Assembly (NCBI RefSeq): GCF_000744105.1
Contig: NZ_JQLH01000001.1
Location: 4,450,367-4,514,366 of the forward strand
Direction: 5' to 3'
DNA length: 64,000 nt
Origin: Maribacter forsetii DSM 18668
Lineage (GTDB): Bacteria > Bacteroidota > Bacteroidia > Flavobacteriales > Flavobacteriaceae
Below, in pieces: positions 1 to 9,460 of this stretch. The notes below the pieces were generated by a model, which did not search any database, had not been told where the DNA came from, and worked only from the letters and a program-made list of their open reading frames with translations. Made by a program: the position numbers and the translations under genes. Each line of letters opens with the position of its first letter. Position 1 is the first letter of the stretch.

Positions 1-1
1 T

Positions 2-919
2 GAAATGAATAAAGTAATCGTTGGCCAGAAATATATGGTAGAACGATTATTGATCGGACTCTTAGGACAAGGTCATATATTGCTGGAAGGTGTACCTGGC
101 TTGGCAAAAACCTTAGCCATAAACACCCTTTCCAAAGCTGTAAAAGGTAGTTTCAGTAGAATTCAATTTACACCAGATTTACTTCCGGCAGATGTTGTAG
201 GTACGTTGATCTACAACATGAAACTAAACGATTTTTCTATTAAGAAAGGTCCAATATTCGCAAACTTTGTTCTTGCAGATGAGATTAACCGTGCACCTGC
301 CAAAGTACAATCTGCACTTTTAGAGGCAATGCAAGAAAAGCAAGTGACCATTGGTGACGAAACTTTTATTCTTGACAAACCTTTCTTGGTAATGGCAACA
401 CAAAACCCTGTTGAACAAGAAGGTACCTATCCGTTACCTGAAGCACAGGTGGATCGTTTTATGTTGAAGACCGTTATAGATTATCCAAAAATAAACGAAG
501 AGCAGTTGATTATGCGCCAAAATTTAAAAGGTAGCTACGAAACTGTAAACGCCGTTGTATCCATAGAACAAATACTTAGCGCACAGAAAGCTGTTCGTGA
601 AGTTTATATGGATGAAAAAATCGAGAAATATATTCTTGACCTTGTTTTTGCTACAAGATATCCTGAGAAATATAATTTAGAAAGCTTAAAACCATTGATC
701 AGCTTTGGCGCATCTCCAAGGGGTAGTATCAACTTAGGTACTGCTGCCAAATGTTATGCTTTCATAAAAAGAAGAGGTTATGTTGTGCCAGAAGATGTAC
801 GTGCCGTTGTTCTTGATGTTTTAAGACATAGAATAGGTATTACATATGAGGCAGAAGCCGAGAATATTACTTCTGTTGATATCATCAACAAAATTGTTAA
901 CGAGATAGAAGTACCTTAA
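2..919 (+). CDS. moxR: MoxR-family AAA+ ATPase (5' end outside window)
   Basis: AAA+ ATPase of the MoxR family, thought to act as a chaperone for assembly of the von Willebrand-domain (Bat) proteins encoded downstream. Counting from the first ATG at position 5, a Walker A motif GVPGLAKT is at residues 29-36. A Walker B motif LADEINRAP is near residue 90, and the sensor/arginine-finger segment ATQNPVEQEGTYPLPEAQVDRF follows in two conserved blocks. The reading frame is open to the window edge with Glu before Met1, and family members normally have about 20-30 residues before the VIVGQ motif. The true start is therefore upstream of the window. It is the first gene seen of the Bat operon. The 138 bases after it hold no gene. 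Confidence 0.93.
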   Translation, partial: EMNKVIVGQKYMVERLLIGLLGQGHILLEGVPGLAKTLAINTLSKAVKGSFSRIQFTPDLLPADVVGTLIYNMKLNDFSIKKGPIFANFVLADEINRAPAKVQSALLEAMQEKQVTIGDETFILDKPFLVMATQNPVEQEGTYPLPEAQVDRFMLKTVIDYPKINEEQLIMRQNLKGSYETVNAVVSIEQILSAQKAVREVYMDEKIEKYILDLVFATRYPEKYNLESLKPLISFGASPRGSINLGTAAKCYAFIKRRGYVVPEDVRAVVLDVLRHRIGITYEAEAENITSVDIINKIVNEIEVP

Positions 920-1057
920 GAGCCCACAATTTCCAAAGGAGGGAATATTTACTCGTTTATTCTAAGGGGTTTAAAAAAGAACAATGCTTAAAATTACCGT
1001 TTCACATATATTTTTAACCGCAATCAAATCTCCTATAGGGGGCTAGAGCGCTGTATT

Positions 1058-1924
1058 ATGGATACTAAAGAGCTACTCAAAAAAGTACGGAAAATTGAAA
1101 TAAAGACAAGACGTCTTTCCGACCATATATTTGGTGGGGAATACCACTCTACCTTTAAAGGTCGTGGTATGACTTTTAGTGAAGTACGACAGTATCAATT
1201 TGGCGATGATGTAAGAAATATAGACTGGAACGTTACCGCCCGTTATAACGAACCCTATATAAAGGTTTTTGAGGAGGAACGAGAATTGACCATGATGCTA
1301 ATGGTAGATATTAGCGGCTCTGAATTATTCGGCACCACTAATCAATTTAAAAATGAAATCGTTACTGAAATATCGGCTACACTAGCTTTTAGTGCTTTAC
1401 AAAACAATGATAAAGTAGGTGTTATTCTGTTCTCTGACCAAATAGAACTTTTTATTCCACCTAAAAAAGGAAAGACCCACGTTCTACGTATCATTAGAGA
1501 ATTATTGGAATTTAAACCAAAAAGCAACAAAACAGATATTGCTCAAGCCATGAAATTTTTGAGTAGTGTCATGAAAAAGAAAGCTATTGTTTTTGTTCTA
1601 TCTGATTTTATTGACGACGGATACGAAAAAACACTCAAGATTACGGGTAGCAAACATGATTTAACCGGAATTCGTGTTTATGACGAACGTGAAGAATCTA
1701 TACCAAATTTAGGTATGGTACAGGTAGAGGATGCTGAAACAGGAAAATTACAATTGGTAAACACCAAGTCTAAAAAAGTACGTAACGCTTATGCTGAATA
1801 TCATAAAAACCGTGTTACTTACTTTAAGGAGTCTTTCACAAAATCTGGATGCGGAGTTTTAGATTGTAGGGTAGATGAAAGCTATGTAAAGAAATTATTG
1901 GGCTATTTTAAAAGAAGAGGTTGA
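1058..1924 (+). CDS. DUF58 domain protein of the Bat operon
   Basis: 288-residue cytoplasmic protein of the DUF58 family. DUF58 proteins are regularly encoded next to moxR and are thought to have a von Willebrand-like fold. The family signature is visible as GRGMTFSEVRQYQFGDDVR followed by NIDWNVTARY (residues about 36-65). A MIDAS-like motif D84-I-S86-G-S88 follows, which would bind a divalent metal. No signal peptide or membrane segment is seen, so it probably works with MoxR on the inner face of the membrane. Its stop codon almost touches the next gene. Exact biochemical role in the Bat system is not known. Confidence 0.9.
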   Translation: MDTKELLKKVRKIEIKTRRLSDHIFGGEYHSTFKGRGMTFSEVRQYQFGDDVRNIDWNVTARYNEPYIKVFEEERELTMMLMVDISGSELFGTTNQFKNEIVTEISATLAFSALQNNDKVGVILFSDQIELFIPPKKGKTHVLRIIRELLEFKPKSNKTDIAQAMKFLSSVMKKKAIVFVLSDFIDDGYEKTLKITGSKHDLTGIRVYDEREESIPNLGMVQVEDAETGKLQLVNTKSKKVRNAYAEYHKNRVTYFKESFTKSGCGVLDCRVDESYVKKLLGYFKRRG

Positions 1925-1929
1925 TACGA

Positions 1930-3591
1930 ATGATTATTACTAATAAAACAAATGAAAAATGTGTTTCGTGGTGTAAACGAATTTCACCTCTATTCGTATT
2001 CCTACTATTCATCTTTGATCTTTCCGCACAAGAAGCACCAAACATTACAACTGAGGTTGACACTACTTTTATAAAAATTGGGGAGCAGGTTCAATGGAAG
2101 GTTACTGTGGATATCGACTCCACAGATTTTGTGATTTTCCCTGAAGGGCAAACCTTTTCTCCCCTAGAAACTGTAGAAGCTTTTGCTACGGACACCACTA
2201 GAAAAAAAGATAGACTAACACTTCAAAAAATATACGCCCTTACCCAGTTTGATTCTGGAGCATACAAATTACCTGCACAAAGAATCGATATTAACGGAGT
2301 AGGTTTTATGACAGATTCCTCAATGATCAATGTAGCTACCGTACCTGTAGATACCTTGAATCAGAAAATGTATGATATAAAACCCTTAATCAATGTAGAT
2401 AAAAGCAATTATGCTCTTTGGAAGTACTTGCTAATAGGTCTGTTGGTATTATTAATTTTTGGTGGACTCCTTTATTGGTTTGTATTCCGAAAAAAGCCAC
2501 TTACAGAAGAAGAAAAAGTAGCACTTTTACCACCTTATGACAGAGCGTTACTAGAATTGAAACGATTAGAAAATTCTAGATACCTAATACAAGACGAATA
2601 CAAAGAGTACTATTCTGAATTGACCACCATTGTACGTTCATACTTAGAGGAAGATGCTCACGTAACCGCAATGGAAAGTACTACCGGACAACTAATTGAA
2701 AAATTAGAGCTTTTAAAGGATGCCGGCGAGTTAAATTTGGAAGACGATACTATAAAGCAGTTTCAACAAATATTACAGACGGCAGATTTAGTGAAATTCG
2801 CTAAGAACAAACCTTCTACCTCAGTTGCTGAACATGATAGAAAACTGGTTGAACAGATTGTTGAAAAAACGCACGAAGCGCTACCAGAACCCACAGAAGA
2901 AGAGTTATTGGAACAAGCAGAATACCAAGAAGAACTTGAACGTAAGGCAAAAAAGAAGAAAATTAAAATAGCGGTAATTTCCACTGTTGCCCTAATTTTA
3001 ATTGGCATTACCATTGCCGGAGTTAAATTCGGATTCGGCTATTTAAAAGACACCGTTTTAGGTCACCCTACCAAAGAACTTTTAGAGGGCGAATGGGTTC
3101 GTAGCAGTTATGGTTTTCCTCCAATACAATTAGAGTCTCCGCAAGTTTTGGTAAGACAAGAAATAAAATTACCTCCAGAAGCCAAAGCTACCATAGAAGA
3201 CGTGCAGGCTTTTGAGTACAGAAGTCCTATCGCTCTATTTAACATGGGCACCACTAGTATTACGTTAGCACAAAAAGAAACAGAGCCAGAGTTTGACAAG
3301 ACCATTGAAAAAATTCTATCCAACTTTGAGGATCAGGGAGCAAAAAACATTATCACCAAGCAAGAAGAGTTTAGTACCATAAGCGGTGTTAAAGGAGTGA
3401 AAGTTTTTGGTAGTGGAAATTTTCCAATGCCTGGCTCAGAAGAGTTATTAGAAGGAGAATATACAGTACTTCTTTTTGGAGGTAAAGGATTTCAACAATA
3501 CGTAATTCTTACTTGGCTTAAAGACGACACGTACGCACAAGAAATAGTTGACCGAATCTTAGCATCGGTAGAAGTAAAAACAGAAGCATAA
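1930..3591 (+). CDS. Bat-operon membrane protein, function unknown
   Basis: About 553 residues. The frame can be opened at a TTG at 1921 overlapping the DUF58 stop. I chose the ATG at 1930 because a purine-rich AAGAAGAGG lies about 9 nt before it and it gives a clean signal peptide ending in LSAQ. A beta-rich extracytoplasmic domain (about 30-160) is followed by a membrane helix (about 162-185). Next is a charged, helix-rich cytoplasmic part, a second membrane helix (about 344-370) and a C-terminal domain that would again be outside. The N-terminal part resembles the oxygen-tolerance (BatD-like) proteins of this locus type. Its position between DUF58 and batA is usual in Bacteroidota Bat operons. 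Exact role unknown. Confidence 0.85.
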   Translation: MIITNKTNEKCVSWCKRISPLFVFLLFIFDLSAQEAPNITTEVDTTFIKIGEQVQWKVTVDIDSTDFVIFPEGQTFSPLETVEAFATDTTRKKDRLTLQKIYALTQFDSGAYKLPAQRIDINGVGFMTDSSMINVATVPVDTLNQKMYDIKPLINVDKSNYALWKYLLIGLLVLLIFGGLLYWFVFRKKPLTEEEKVALLPPYDRALLELKRLENSRYLIQDEYKEYYSELTTIVRSYLEEDAHVTAMESTTGQLIEKLELLKDAGELNLEDDTIKQFQQILQTADLVKFAKNKPSTSVAEHDRKLVEQIVEKTHEALPEPTEEELLEQAEYQEELERKAKKKKIKIAVISTVALILIGITIAGVKFGFGYLKDTVLGHPTKELLEGEWVRSSYGFPPIQLESPQVLVRQEIKLPPEAKATIEDVQAFEYRSPIALFNMGTTSITLAQKETEPEFDKTIEKILSNFEDQGAKNIITKQEEFSTISGVKGVKVFGSGNFPMPGSEELLEGEYTVLLFGGKGFQQYVILTWLKDDTYAQEIVDRILASVEVKTEA

Positions 3592-4590
3592 ATGTTAGAG
3601 AATATATCATTTGCAAATCCTGATTTCTTTTGGCTGTTCTTATTACTGCCATTGGCAATTGTGTGGTATATCTTTAAACAAAAAGAGCAAACCGCATCAT
3701 TACGTATATCAAGTGTAAAAGGGTTTAGCTACAATAGCATTTTACCTAAATTTAAACCTGCGTTATTCATTCTACGCTTATTGGCATTGGCTGCAATTAT
3801 CGTAGCTCTGGCAAGACCACAGACAGAAGATATTTCTACCCGCTCTAAAACTACAAAAGGTATAGATATTGTCATGGCCATAGATGTTTCTTCTAGTATG
3901 CTGGCAAGAGATTTAAAACCAAACCGACTTTCTGCACTTAAAGACGTGGCGGCAGATTTTATTAAAAATAGACCTAATGATCGTATAGGTATTGTTGCTT
4001 ATGCAGGTGAAGGTTACACCAAAACACCTATAACTACAGATAAAGCTATTGTACTTAACTCGCTTTCAGAAATCTCATACGGACAATTAGATGACGGTAC
4101 TGCCATTGGTATGGGACTAGCAACTTCTGTAAACCGTTTAAAAGACAGTAAGGCAAAAAGTAAAATCATCATATTATTGACCGATGGGGTAAATAATTCT
4201 GGTTTTATAGAACCCCAAACGGCATCTGACCTGGCACTAGAATTCGGTATTAAAACCTACACTATTGGTCTTGGTACAAACGGTAATGCCCTTTCACCTG
4301 TTTCATATAATGCGGATGGTTCTTTTAGATTTGGAATGAGACAGGTAGAAATAGACGAAGAACTACTTAAAAGTATAGCGTCTACTACTGGAGGTAGATA
4401 TTTTAGAGCTACCGATAACGAGTCTTTAGAGGAAATCTACGATGAGATCAACAAACTAGAAAAAACCGAGGTAGAAGAATTTAAATACTACCGCTATGAA
4501 GAAAAATTTAGAATTTGGATATTGTTAGCAGGAGGATTGCTTTTGTTAGAATGGATTTTAAGAAACACGCTTTTTAGAAGCTTTGTATAA
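3592..4590 (+). CDS. batA: BatA, von Willebrand factor A domain membrane protein
   Basis: 332-residue inner-membrane protein with a VWA domain. Two N-terminal hydrophobic segments (about 12-28 and 56-75) precede the VWA domain (about 90-270). The complete MIDAS motif is D98-V-S100-S-S102, with a downstream LLTDGVNNSG segment supplying the distal metal-binding Asp. A C-terminal membrane helix (about 305-325) follows. The ATG directly abuts the preceding stop codon, indicating translational coupling. Bat proteins were named for Bacteroides aerotolerance and are thought to form a periplasmic-facing complex with MoxR. The paralogue BatB is next. Confidence 0.93.
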   Translation: MLENISFANPDFFWLFLLLPLAIVWYIFKQKEQTASLRISSVKGFSYNSILPKFKPALFILRLLALAAIIVALARPQTEDISTRSKTTKGIDIVMAIDVSSSMLARDLKPNRLSALKDVAADFIKNRPNDRIGIVAYAGEGYTKTPITTDKAIVLNSLSEISYGQLDDGTAIGMGLATSVNRLKDSKAKSKIIILLTDGVNNSGFIEPQTASDLALEFGIKTYTIGLGTNGNALSPVSYNADGSFRFGMRQVEIDEELLKSIASTTGGRYFRATDNESLEEIYDEINKLEKTEVEEFKYYRYEEKFRIWILLAGGLLLLEWILRNTLFRSFV

Positions 4591-4591
4591 T

Positions 4592-5638
4592 ATGATACAG
4601 TACGACGAAAAAATATATTTTTATTTACTCTTTATCATACCGGTGATAATAGTGCTGTTCCTTTTGTTATTGGTATGGAAAAAAAGAACGCAAAAGAAAT
4701 TTGCAGATGCTGACCTTTTAAAAAGGTTAACGCCTAACCGTTCTTATAACAAAGGGGGTTTAAAACTGGTCGTTTTCATCCTTGCATTGGCATTACTGAT
4801 CATAGGTTTGGTCAACCCAAAAATTGGAACAAAATTAGAAACGGTAAAGAGAGAAGGTGTAGATATCGTATTTGCGGTAGATGTTAGTAAAAGTATGCTA
4901 GCGGAAGATATTGCGCCTAACAGAATTGAGAAAGCCAAAAGATTGGTTTCTGAAATTATAAATCAATTGGCAAGTGACCGTATAGGAATTATAGCCTACG
5001 CCGGTCAAGCATACCCACAACTACCCATTACAACTGATTACGGCGCAGCAAAAATGTTCTTGCAAGGTATGAATACAGACATGCTTACGTCTCAAGGTAC
5101 CGCTATTGATCAAGCTATTGAATTGGCTACTACATATTATGACGATGTAGAACAGACAAACCGTGTATTGTTCATTATTTCTGATGGGGAAGACCATTCT
5201 GAAGGGTCTACATTAGATGCCGTAGAAGATGCCGTTGATGAAGGCATTATCATTTATACTATTGGTGTAGGTAAGGAAAAAGGAGCGCCAATACCTATAA
5301 AAAGAAACGGAATTTTAGAAAGCCTTAAAAAAGATAGCCAAGGTGAAACCGTAATCACAAGATTAAACGAAAGTGTTTTAGCGGATATTGCAAGTGAAGG
5401 TAATGGTGAATATATAGATGGTTCTAACACAGATACCGCAGTAGAATATATAAAAGAAGAATTGTTGAAAATGGACAAGAAGGAATTTGAAGCCAAACAA
5501 TTCGCAGAATATAAAGATCAGTTTCAGTGGTTTATTGGCGGGGCATTGTTGCTTCTCTTTTTAGATATTTTTATCTTGGACCGCAAGACAAGCTGGTTAA
5601 AGAAACTCAATTTGTTCAATGAGAAAAGAAATGAATAA
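4592..5638 (+). CDS. batB: BatB, von Willebrand factor A domain membrane protein
   Basis: 348-residue paralogue of BatA with the same plan: two N-terminal membrane helices (about 9-28 and 57-75), a VWA domain with MIDAS D97-V-S99-K-S101, and a C-terminal membrane helix (about 305-325). A TTG at 4583 in frame is possible. The ATG at 4592, one base after the batA stop, is the better start and gives the usual MIQ-type N-terminus. The final bases overlap the start of batC by 20 nt. The segment between the VWA core and the last helix is acidic and lysine-rich. Confidence 0.92.
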   Translation: MIQYDEKIYFYLLFIIPVIIVLFLLLLVWKKRTQKKFADADLLKRLTPNRSYNKGGLKLVVFILALALLIIGLVNPKIGTKLETVKREGVDIVFAVDVSKSMLAEDIAPNRIEKAKRLVSEIINQLASDRIGIIAYAGQAYPQLPITTDYGAAKMFLQGMNTDMLTSQGTAIDQAIELATTYYDDVEQTNRVLFIISDGEDHSEGSTLDAVEDAVDEGIIIYTIGVGKEKGAPIPIKRNGILESLKKDSQGETVITRLNESVLADIASEGNGEYIDGSNTDTAVEYIKEELLKMDKKEFEAKQFAEYKDQFQWFIGGALLLLFLDIFILDRKTSWLKKLNLFNEKRNE

Positions 5639-6491
5639 AATAAGCACAGTACTATTATTGTTTTTTGTTTGCTTGTCATCTTTTGCTCAAGAGGTTGATG
5701 AGAAAGAAAAAGAGAAAGCCCTAAGGTCATCTACAAACTATACATGGGATGCCAATAAGGCATTATCAGAAGATAATTTTATTGCGGCAGAGGTGGATTA
5801 TAGAAAAGCAATTTCCAAAAGTCCCGATAATAGTGCAGCTCCTTATAATTTAGGGAATGCGTATTACCAAAATGAAACGTATAATGAAGCCTTTGGCAGG
5901 TTCAAGGAAGCTGGGGAAGCTTCTACCTCTAAAGCTGACAAGCATAAGGCTTACCATAATATGGGTAATGTTTTTATGAAGCGTAAAGATTATGCAAAAG
6001 CGGTTGAAGCCTACAAAGAGGCCTTACGCAATGATCCTACCGACGAAGAAACCCGTTACAATTTAGCTTTGGCCAAAGAGCTTTTGAAAAAAGACCAAGA
6101 CGAGAACAAGCAAGACCAAGACGATAAGGATAAAGACAAAGACGACAAGGACGAAAACAAAGACCAAGATCAAAAGGACGAAGGGGAAAACGAAGATAAA
6201 AAAGATCAAGGCGAAGATGGTGACAAGGGAGACGAAGGTGATAAAGATGAAGAGAAAAAAGACGATGGTAAAGATGGTGAAGGTGATAATGAATCTGACC
6301 AAAAGAAAAAACCTGAACAAGGAGAAGGAGATAACGAGCAAAATCAACAACAACCTAAACCTAATCAACTCTCTAAGCAGCAGGTAGAGAATTTATTGAG
6401 AGCCATGCAAAATGCAGAGAAAAAGGTTCAAGATAAAATTGATGCCAAAAAGGTAAAAGGTGCTAAAATTAAAACCGAAAAAGATTGGTAG
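5619..6491 (+). CDS. batC: BatC, TPR protein with acidic/lysine-rich tail
   Basis: 290 residues (286 if started at the second ATG, 5631, which gives a cleaner signal peptide ending LSSFAQ). Residues about 45-155 hold TPR-type helices with the usual YNLGNAYY and YHNMGNVF repeats. They are followed by about 90 residues made almost only of Asp, Glu, Lys, Gly, Gln and Asn (about 160-250), and a short helical C-terminus. The protein is exported or membrane-anchored and is expected to contact BatA/BatB through the TPRs. The low-complexity tail makes the opposite strand look like an open frame, which is not real. It overlaps batB and batD at both ends. Confidence 0.9.
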   Translation: MRKEMNKISTVLLLFFVCLSSFAQEVDEKEKEKALRSSTNYTWDANKALSEDNFIAAEVDYRKAISKSPDNSAAPYNLGNAYYQNETYNEAFGRFKEAGEASTSKADKHKAYHNMGNVFMKRKDYAKAVEAYKEALRNDPTDEETRYNLALAKELLKKDQDENKQDQDDKDKDKDDKDENKDQDQKDEGENEDKKDQGEDGDKGDEGDKDEEKKDDGKDGEGDNESDQKKKPEQGEGDNEQNQQQPKPNQLSKQQVENLLRAMQNAEKKVQDKIDAKKVKGAKIKTEKDW

Positions 6492-8275
6492 ACTTTAAAT
6501 CCATAACAAAACTTGGGTTAGTATTAACCGTTTTTCTATCATCTATATGGATGATGGGCCAAAATAACAGCGGAGTAACTTTTGAAATGAAACTGAGCAA
6601 ACCAAAGCTTGGCCTAAACGAAAGATTACGCGTTGATTTTGTTATGAATCGTGATGGCGATAATTTTAGTCCGCCAGATTTCAACGGATTCAAAGTAGTT
6701 ATGGGACCTTCTCAATCTATTAGTTCTTCATGGATCAATGGTGTAAGAAGCTATTCTAAATCATATTCCTATACACTGGCACCTACTGCAAAAGGTAAGT
6801 TTTCTATAAAACAGGCTTCTATTTTTATTGATGGTGAGACCTATAAATCTCTAGCACAAGATGTTGTAGTTACTGCAGCCGTTGACAAACCTAGTGATCA
6901 AATGACCGCAGATGATGTAGCAGATGAAAATCTACATTTGATTGCCGAGGTTTCAAAAACAAATCCGTATTTGAATGAAGCTATTACCGTCATTTATAAG
7001 CTATATGTGAGTCCAAATATCAGCGTATCCAATTACCAGCCTTTAGATAACCCTACCTATAATAATTTTTGGAGTCAAGATATAAAGGTAAACGGGCTTA
7101 GCGCACAAAATGGCACTTATAAAGGAAAGCCTTACAGGTATGCTATCTTAAAACGCGTTGTTCTTTACCCACAAAAATCTGGAAAATTAAATATTGAACC
7201 CCTTTCTCTTGATGTTACGGTAGACGTACCTACCGGAAGAAGAGATTTCTTTGGTCAAAAAATGTATGCCCAAACAAACAAAACTGTATCTGCCGGTAAT
7301 AGAACGATTAATGTAAAACCCTTGCCATTAGATAACCAACCTGCAGATTTTAATGGTGCCGTTGGTGATTTTGATTTTGCAGTGACCACAAGTAAGACCA
7401 ACTTAAATGCAACAGAATCTTTACAGGCTACCGTAGAGGTAAGCGGTAAAGGAAATTTAAAATTATTTAAACTACCGGAACTTGAGTTACCCAGCGCATT
7501 GGAGGTTTATGAACCTGAGTTCACAGAAGGTGTAAGAACTACGCTAGCAGGTATGCAAGGTAAGGTGAGCAATCAATATACCATCGTACCTTCTTTTAGA
7601 GGAAAGTACCCAATTTCACCTTTGAGCTTTAGTTATTTTAATCCGTCCACCGGAAAATATACCACGTTAACATCCGATGAAATCGTTATCAATGTTTTAG
7701 AAGGACCTTTAAGTGCTTCTTCCAACTCCAATACTGCTTCTAACAGCAATAAGCAATCTGTTGTTAGTAGCGGTAATGAATTCAATTTTTTGAAACTAAG
7801 CCCTAACCTAACTAACAAATCTGTTTCTTACTTTTTTGGTTCCACATCATTTTACATGTGGTTATTTTGCCCGCTATTATTAATTCCTTTAGCTATTGTT
7901 TTTAGGAAGAAAAGAGATGCTATTGCCGGTGATGTCGTTGGTAATAAAATTAGAAAAGCCAATAAGCTTGCACGAAAATATTTATCTGCCGCCAGGAAAC
8001 AATTGGGCAATAAAGATTCTTTCTATGTAGCTCTTGAGCGTGCACTTCATAACTATTTAAAGGCGAAGCTAAAAATTGAAACTTCTGAATTTAGTAAAGA
8101 TAAAATTACAGAGCTGCTTAAGCAAAGACAAATTGATGACACTACCGTAGATAGTTTTATAGCACTTCTTAAAAACTGTGAAGCTGCACGATATAGCCCA
8201 TTTTCTGACGTGCAAATGCAAGCCGATTATGATAAGGCAAGTGAGGTAATTTCCATAATGGATAAACAATTATAA
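6485..8275 (+). CDS. batD: BatD, oxygen-tolerance protein
   Basis: 596 residues. An N-terminal signal peptide is followed by extracytoplasmic beta domains (about 25-400). These are typical of BatD: a THE-YTL type repeat, then GKFSIKQASIFIDG, then YPQKSGKLNIEPLSL. A Ser/Asn-rich linker, one membrane helix (about 452-470) and a helical cytoplasmic C-terminus of about 125 residues follow. The start is a TTG at 6485 that overlaps the batC stop by 7 nt. The first in-frame ATG pair (6551) would remove most of the signal peptide, so TTG is the likely initiator. Fits the order batA-B-C-D-E. Confidence 0.9.
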   Translation: MVDFKSITKLGLVLTVFLSSIWMMGQNNSGVTFEMKLSKPKLGLNERLRVDFVMNRDGDNFSPPDFNGFKVVMGPSQSISSSWINGVRSYSKSYSYTLAPTAKGKFSIKQASIFIDGETYKSLAQDVVVTAAVDKPSDQMTADDVADENLHLIAEVSKTNPYLNEAITVIYKLYVSPNISVSNYQPLDNPTYNNFWSQDIKVNGLSAQNGTYKGKPYRYAILKRVVLYPQKSGKLNIEPLSLDVTVDVPTGRRDFFGQKMYAQTNKTVSAGNRTINVKPLPLDNQPADFNGAVGDFDFAVTTSKTNLNATESLQATVEVSGKGNLKLFKLPELELPSALEVYEPEFTEGVRTTLAGMQGKVSNQYTIVPSFRGKYPISPLSFSYFNPSTGKYTTLTSDEIVINVLEGPLSASSNSNTASNSNKQSVVSSGNEFNFLKLSPNLTNKSVSYFFGSTSFYMWLFCPLLLIPLAIVFRKKRDAIAGDVVGNKIRKANKLARKYLSAARKQLGNKDSFYVALERALHNYLKAKLKIETSEFSKDKITELLKQRQIDDTTVDSFIALLKNCEAARYSPFSDVQMQADYDKASEVISIMDKQL

Positions 8276-8277
8276 GT

Positions 8278-9039
8278 ATGTTCAAAAAGTTAGCCACCAT
8301 AATAAGTCTTTTTGCGGTTCTCTTTTGTACCGCTCAGAACACCAAATTGTTCGAGCAGGCTACGGTAGCATATAATGCAGGCGAATATGACAAGGCTATT
8401 ACCTATTACAATGATATACTTGATAACGGTGAACACTCTTCCGCAGTTTATTACAACTTAGGTAATTCTTATTATAAGCTTAATAAAATTGCCGAAAGTA
8501 TCTATTTTTACGAAAAGGCATTATTGTTATCACCTAATGACCAAGAAATAAAGACCAACCTTAGCTATGCTCAGAATATGACCATAGATGCCATTGATAT
8601 TATGCCAGAAACGGGTTTATCTAAATTATATAAAGACGTAACAGGTAAATTAACTTTTGATCAATGGGCGTATGTAGCCATAGCTTTCATGCTACTTTTT
8701 GTTCTTTTGTATATCCTTTTTTATAATTCAAATTACGCTACAAGAAAACGTTTTACATTTATTGGTAGTTTACTTGCCCTTTTCCTATGTATATTATCCG
8801 TTTTGTTTGCTTTTATTCAACGTAAAGATTTTGACGAGAATCAACCAGCAATAATTTTTGCAGAAGAAAGTATTGTTAAGTCTGAGCCCAATAATACAAG
8901 TGAACAAGTGTTTTTGATTCATGCAGGAACTAAAGTCAATGTTTTAGACCAGTTAGATGATTATAATAAAATTAGATTATCAGACGGAAAAACTGGATGG
9001 ATCCAAAACAACGAACTTAAACTGTTGAAGGATTTTTAG
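8278..9039 (+). CDS. batE: BatE, TPR and SH3-like domain membrane protein
   Basis: 253 residues. The signal peptide ends at FCTAQ. Two to three TPR motifs follow (about 23-100, including YYNLGNSYYKL), then two membrane helices (about 130-150 and 160-182). The C-terminal domain is bacterial SH3-like (about 195-250, with the typical G-T-K-V-N-V-L and GWIQNNELKLL ends). It starts two bases after the batD stop and closes the Bat operon. The SH3-like domain faces the periplasm by topology and could bind peptidoglycan or peptide, which is inference. Confidence 0.9.
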   Translation: MFKKLATIISLFAVLFCTAQNTKLFEQATVAYNAGEYDKAITYYNDILDNGEHSSAVYYNLGNSYYKLNKIAESIYFYEKALLLSPNDQEIKTNLSYAQNMTIDAIDIMPETGLSKLYKDVTGKLTFDQWAYVAIAFMLLFVLLYILFYNSNYATRKRFTFIGSLLALFLCILSVLFAFIQRKDFDENQPAIIFAEESIVKSEPNNTSEQVFLIHAGTKVNVLDQLDDYNKIRLSDGKTGWIQNNELKLLKDF

Positions 9040-9072
9040 AACATTGTTAACAGTTTTTAACGGTTTCCGTAC

Positions 9073-9080
9073 TATCTTTA
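9073..9080 (+). promoter_or_regulatory. -7 box (TATCTTTA) before the small-protein/SulP cluster
   Basis: TATCTTTA matches seven of the eight TAnnTTTG positions of the Bacteroidota -7 element and lies 17 nt before the ATG at 9098. No -33 TTTG at the ideal distance is seen. Weak to moderate support. Confidence 0.4.
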
Positions 9081-9097
9081 CAATTGATTTTTAGTAT

Positions 9098-9391
9098 ATG
9101 ACTTTTTTCGCACGCATTACATTACTACTGTTATGGCTTTTTGCAGTTACTGCACCAAGCATCATAACCCTATGCGATGTTGAAAACCCCATTGTAATAA
9201 CCAATCTCAACGAAGAAGAACAAGAGTCTGGTAAAAAAACAATAGGCGAAGAAAAGTTCGTTAAAGAAAATTCATTAGATTTTTCAATTGTTGCTATTTA
9301 CGAAAATTCGATAATTAGCAACTTTAATATGAAAGGTTACCAAGACCTATCACTTGAAGTTTTATCTCCCCCGCCAGATCAGGCTATTTAG
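9098..9391 (+). CDS. Small exported or membrane-anchored protein, unknown
   Basis: 97 residues; not recognised. A strongly hydrophobic N-terminus (about 3-24) looks like a signal peptide or anchor. A short acidic and lysine-rich stretch (about 35-60) follows, and the C-terminus carries Pro-Pro-Pro-Asp. It has its own -7-like promoter box and lies 69 nt before the SulP gene on the same strand. A similar small protein (24956-25375) precedes the second efflux operon, so both could be leader or accessory proteins of transport operons. Codon use looks ordinary. Coding status is likely, function unknown. Confidence 0.6.
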   Translation: MTFFARITLLLLWLFAVTAPSIITLCDVENPIVITNLNEEEQESGKKTIGEEKFVKENSLDFSIVAIYENSIISNFNMKGYQDLSLEVLSPPPDQAI

Positions 9392-9460
9392 TCATTTCCA
9401 TTTTTTATCAATTAACTAATCTGTCCTACAATAATTTTAGGGCATAATTATATTATTTAC

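Noticed and set aside
1921..1929. TTG at 1921 as the start of the third Bat-operon gene
   Set aside because: The ATG at 1930 has a purine-rich site at proper distance, whereas the TTG would sit directly on it.
6063..6368. Long open frame opposite batC
   Set aside because: Caused by the Asp/Lys/Glu-rich tail of BatC on the plus strand; hydrophobic low-complexity product only.
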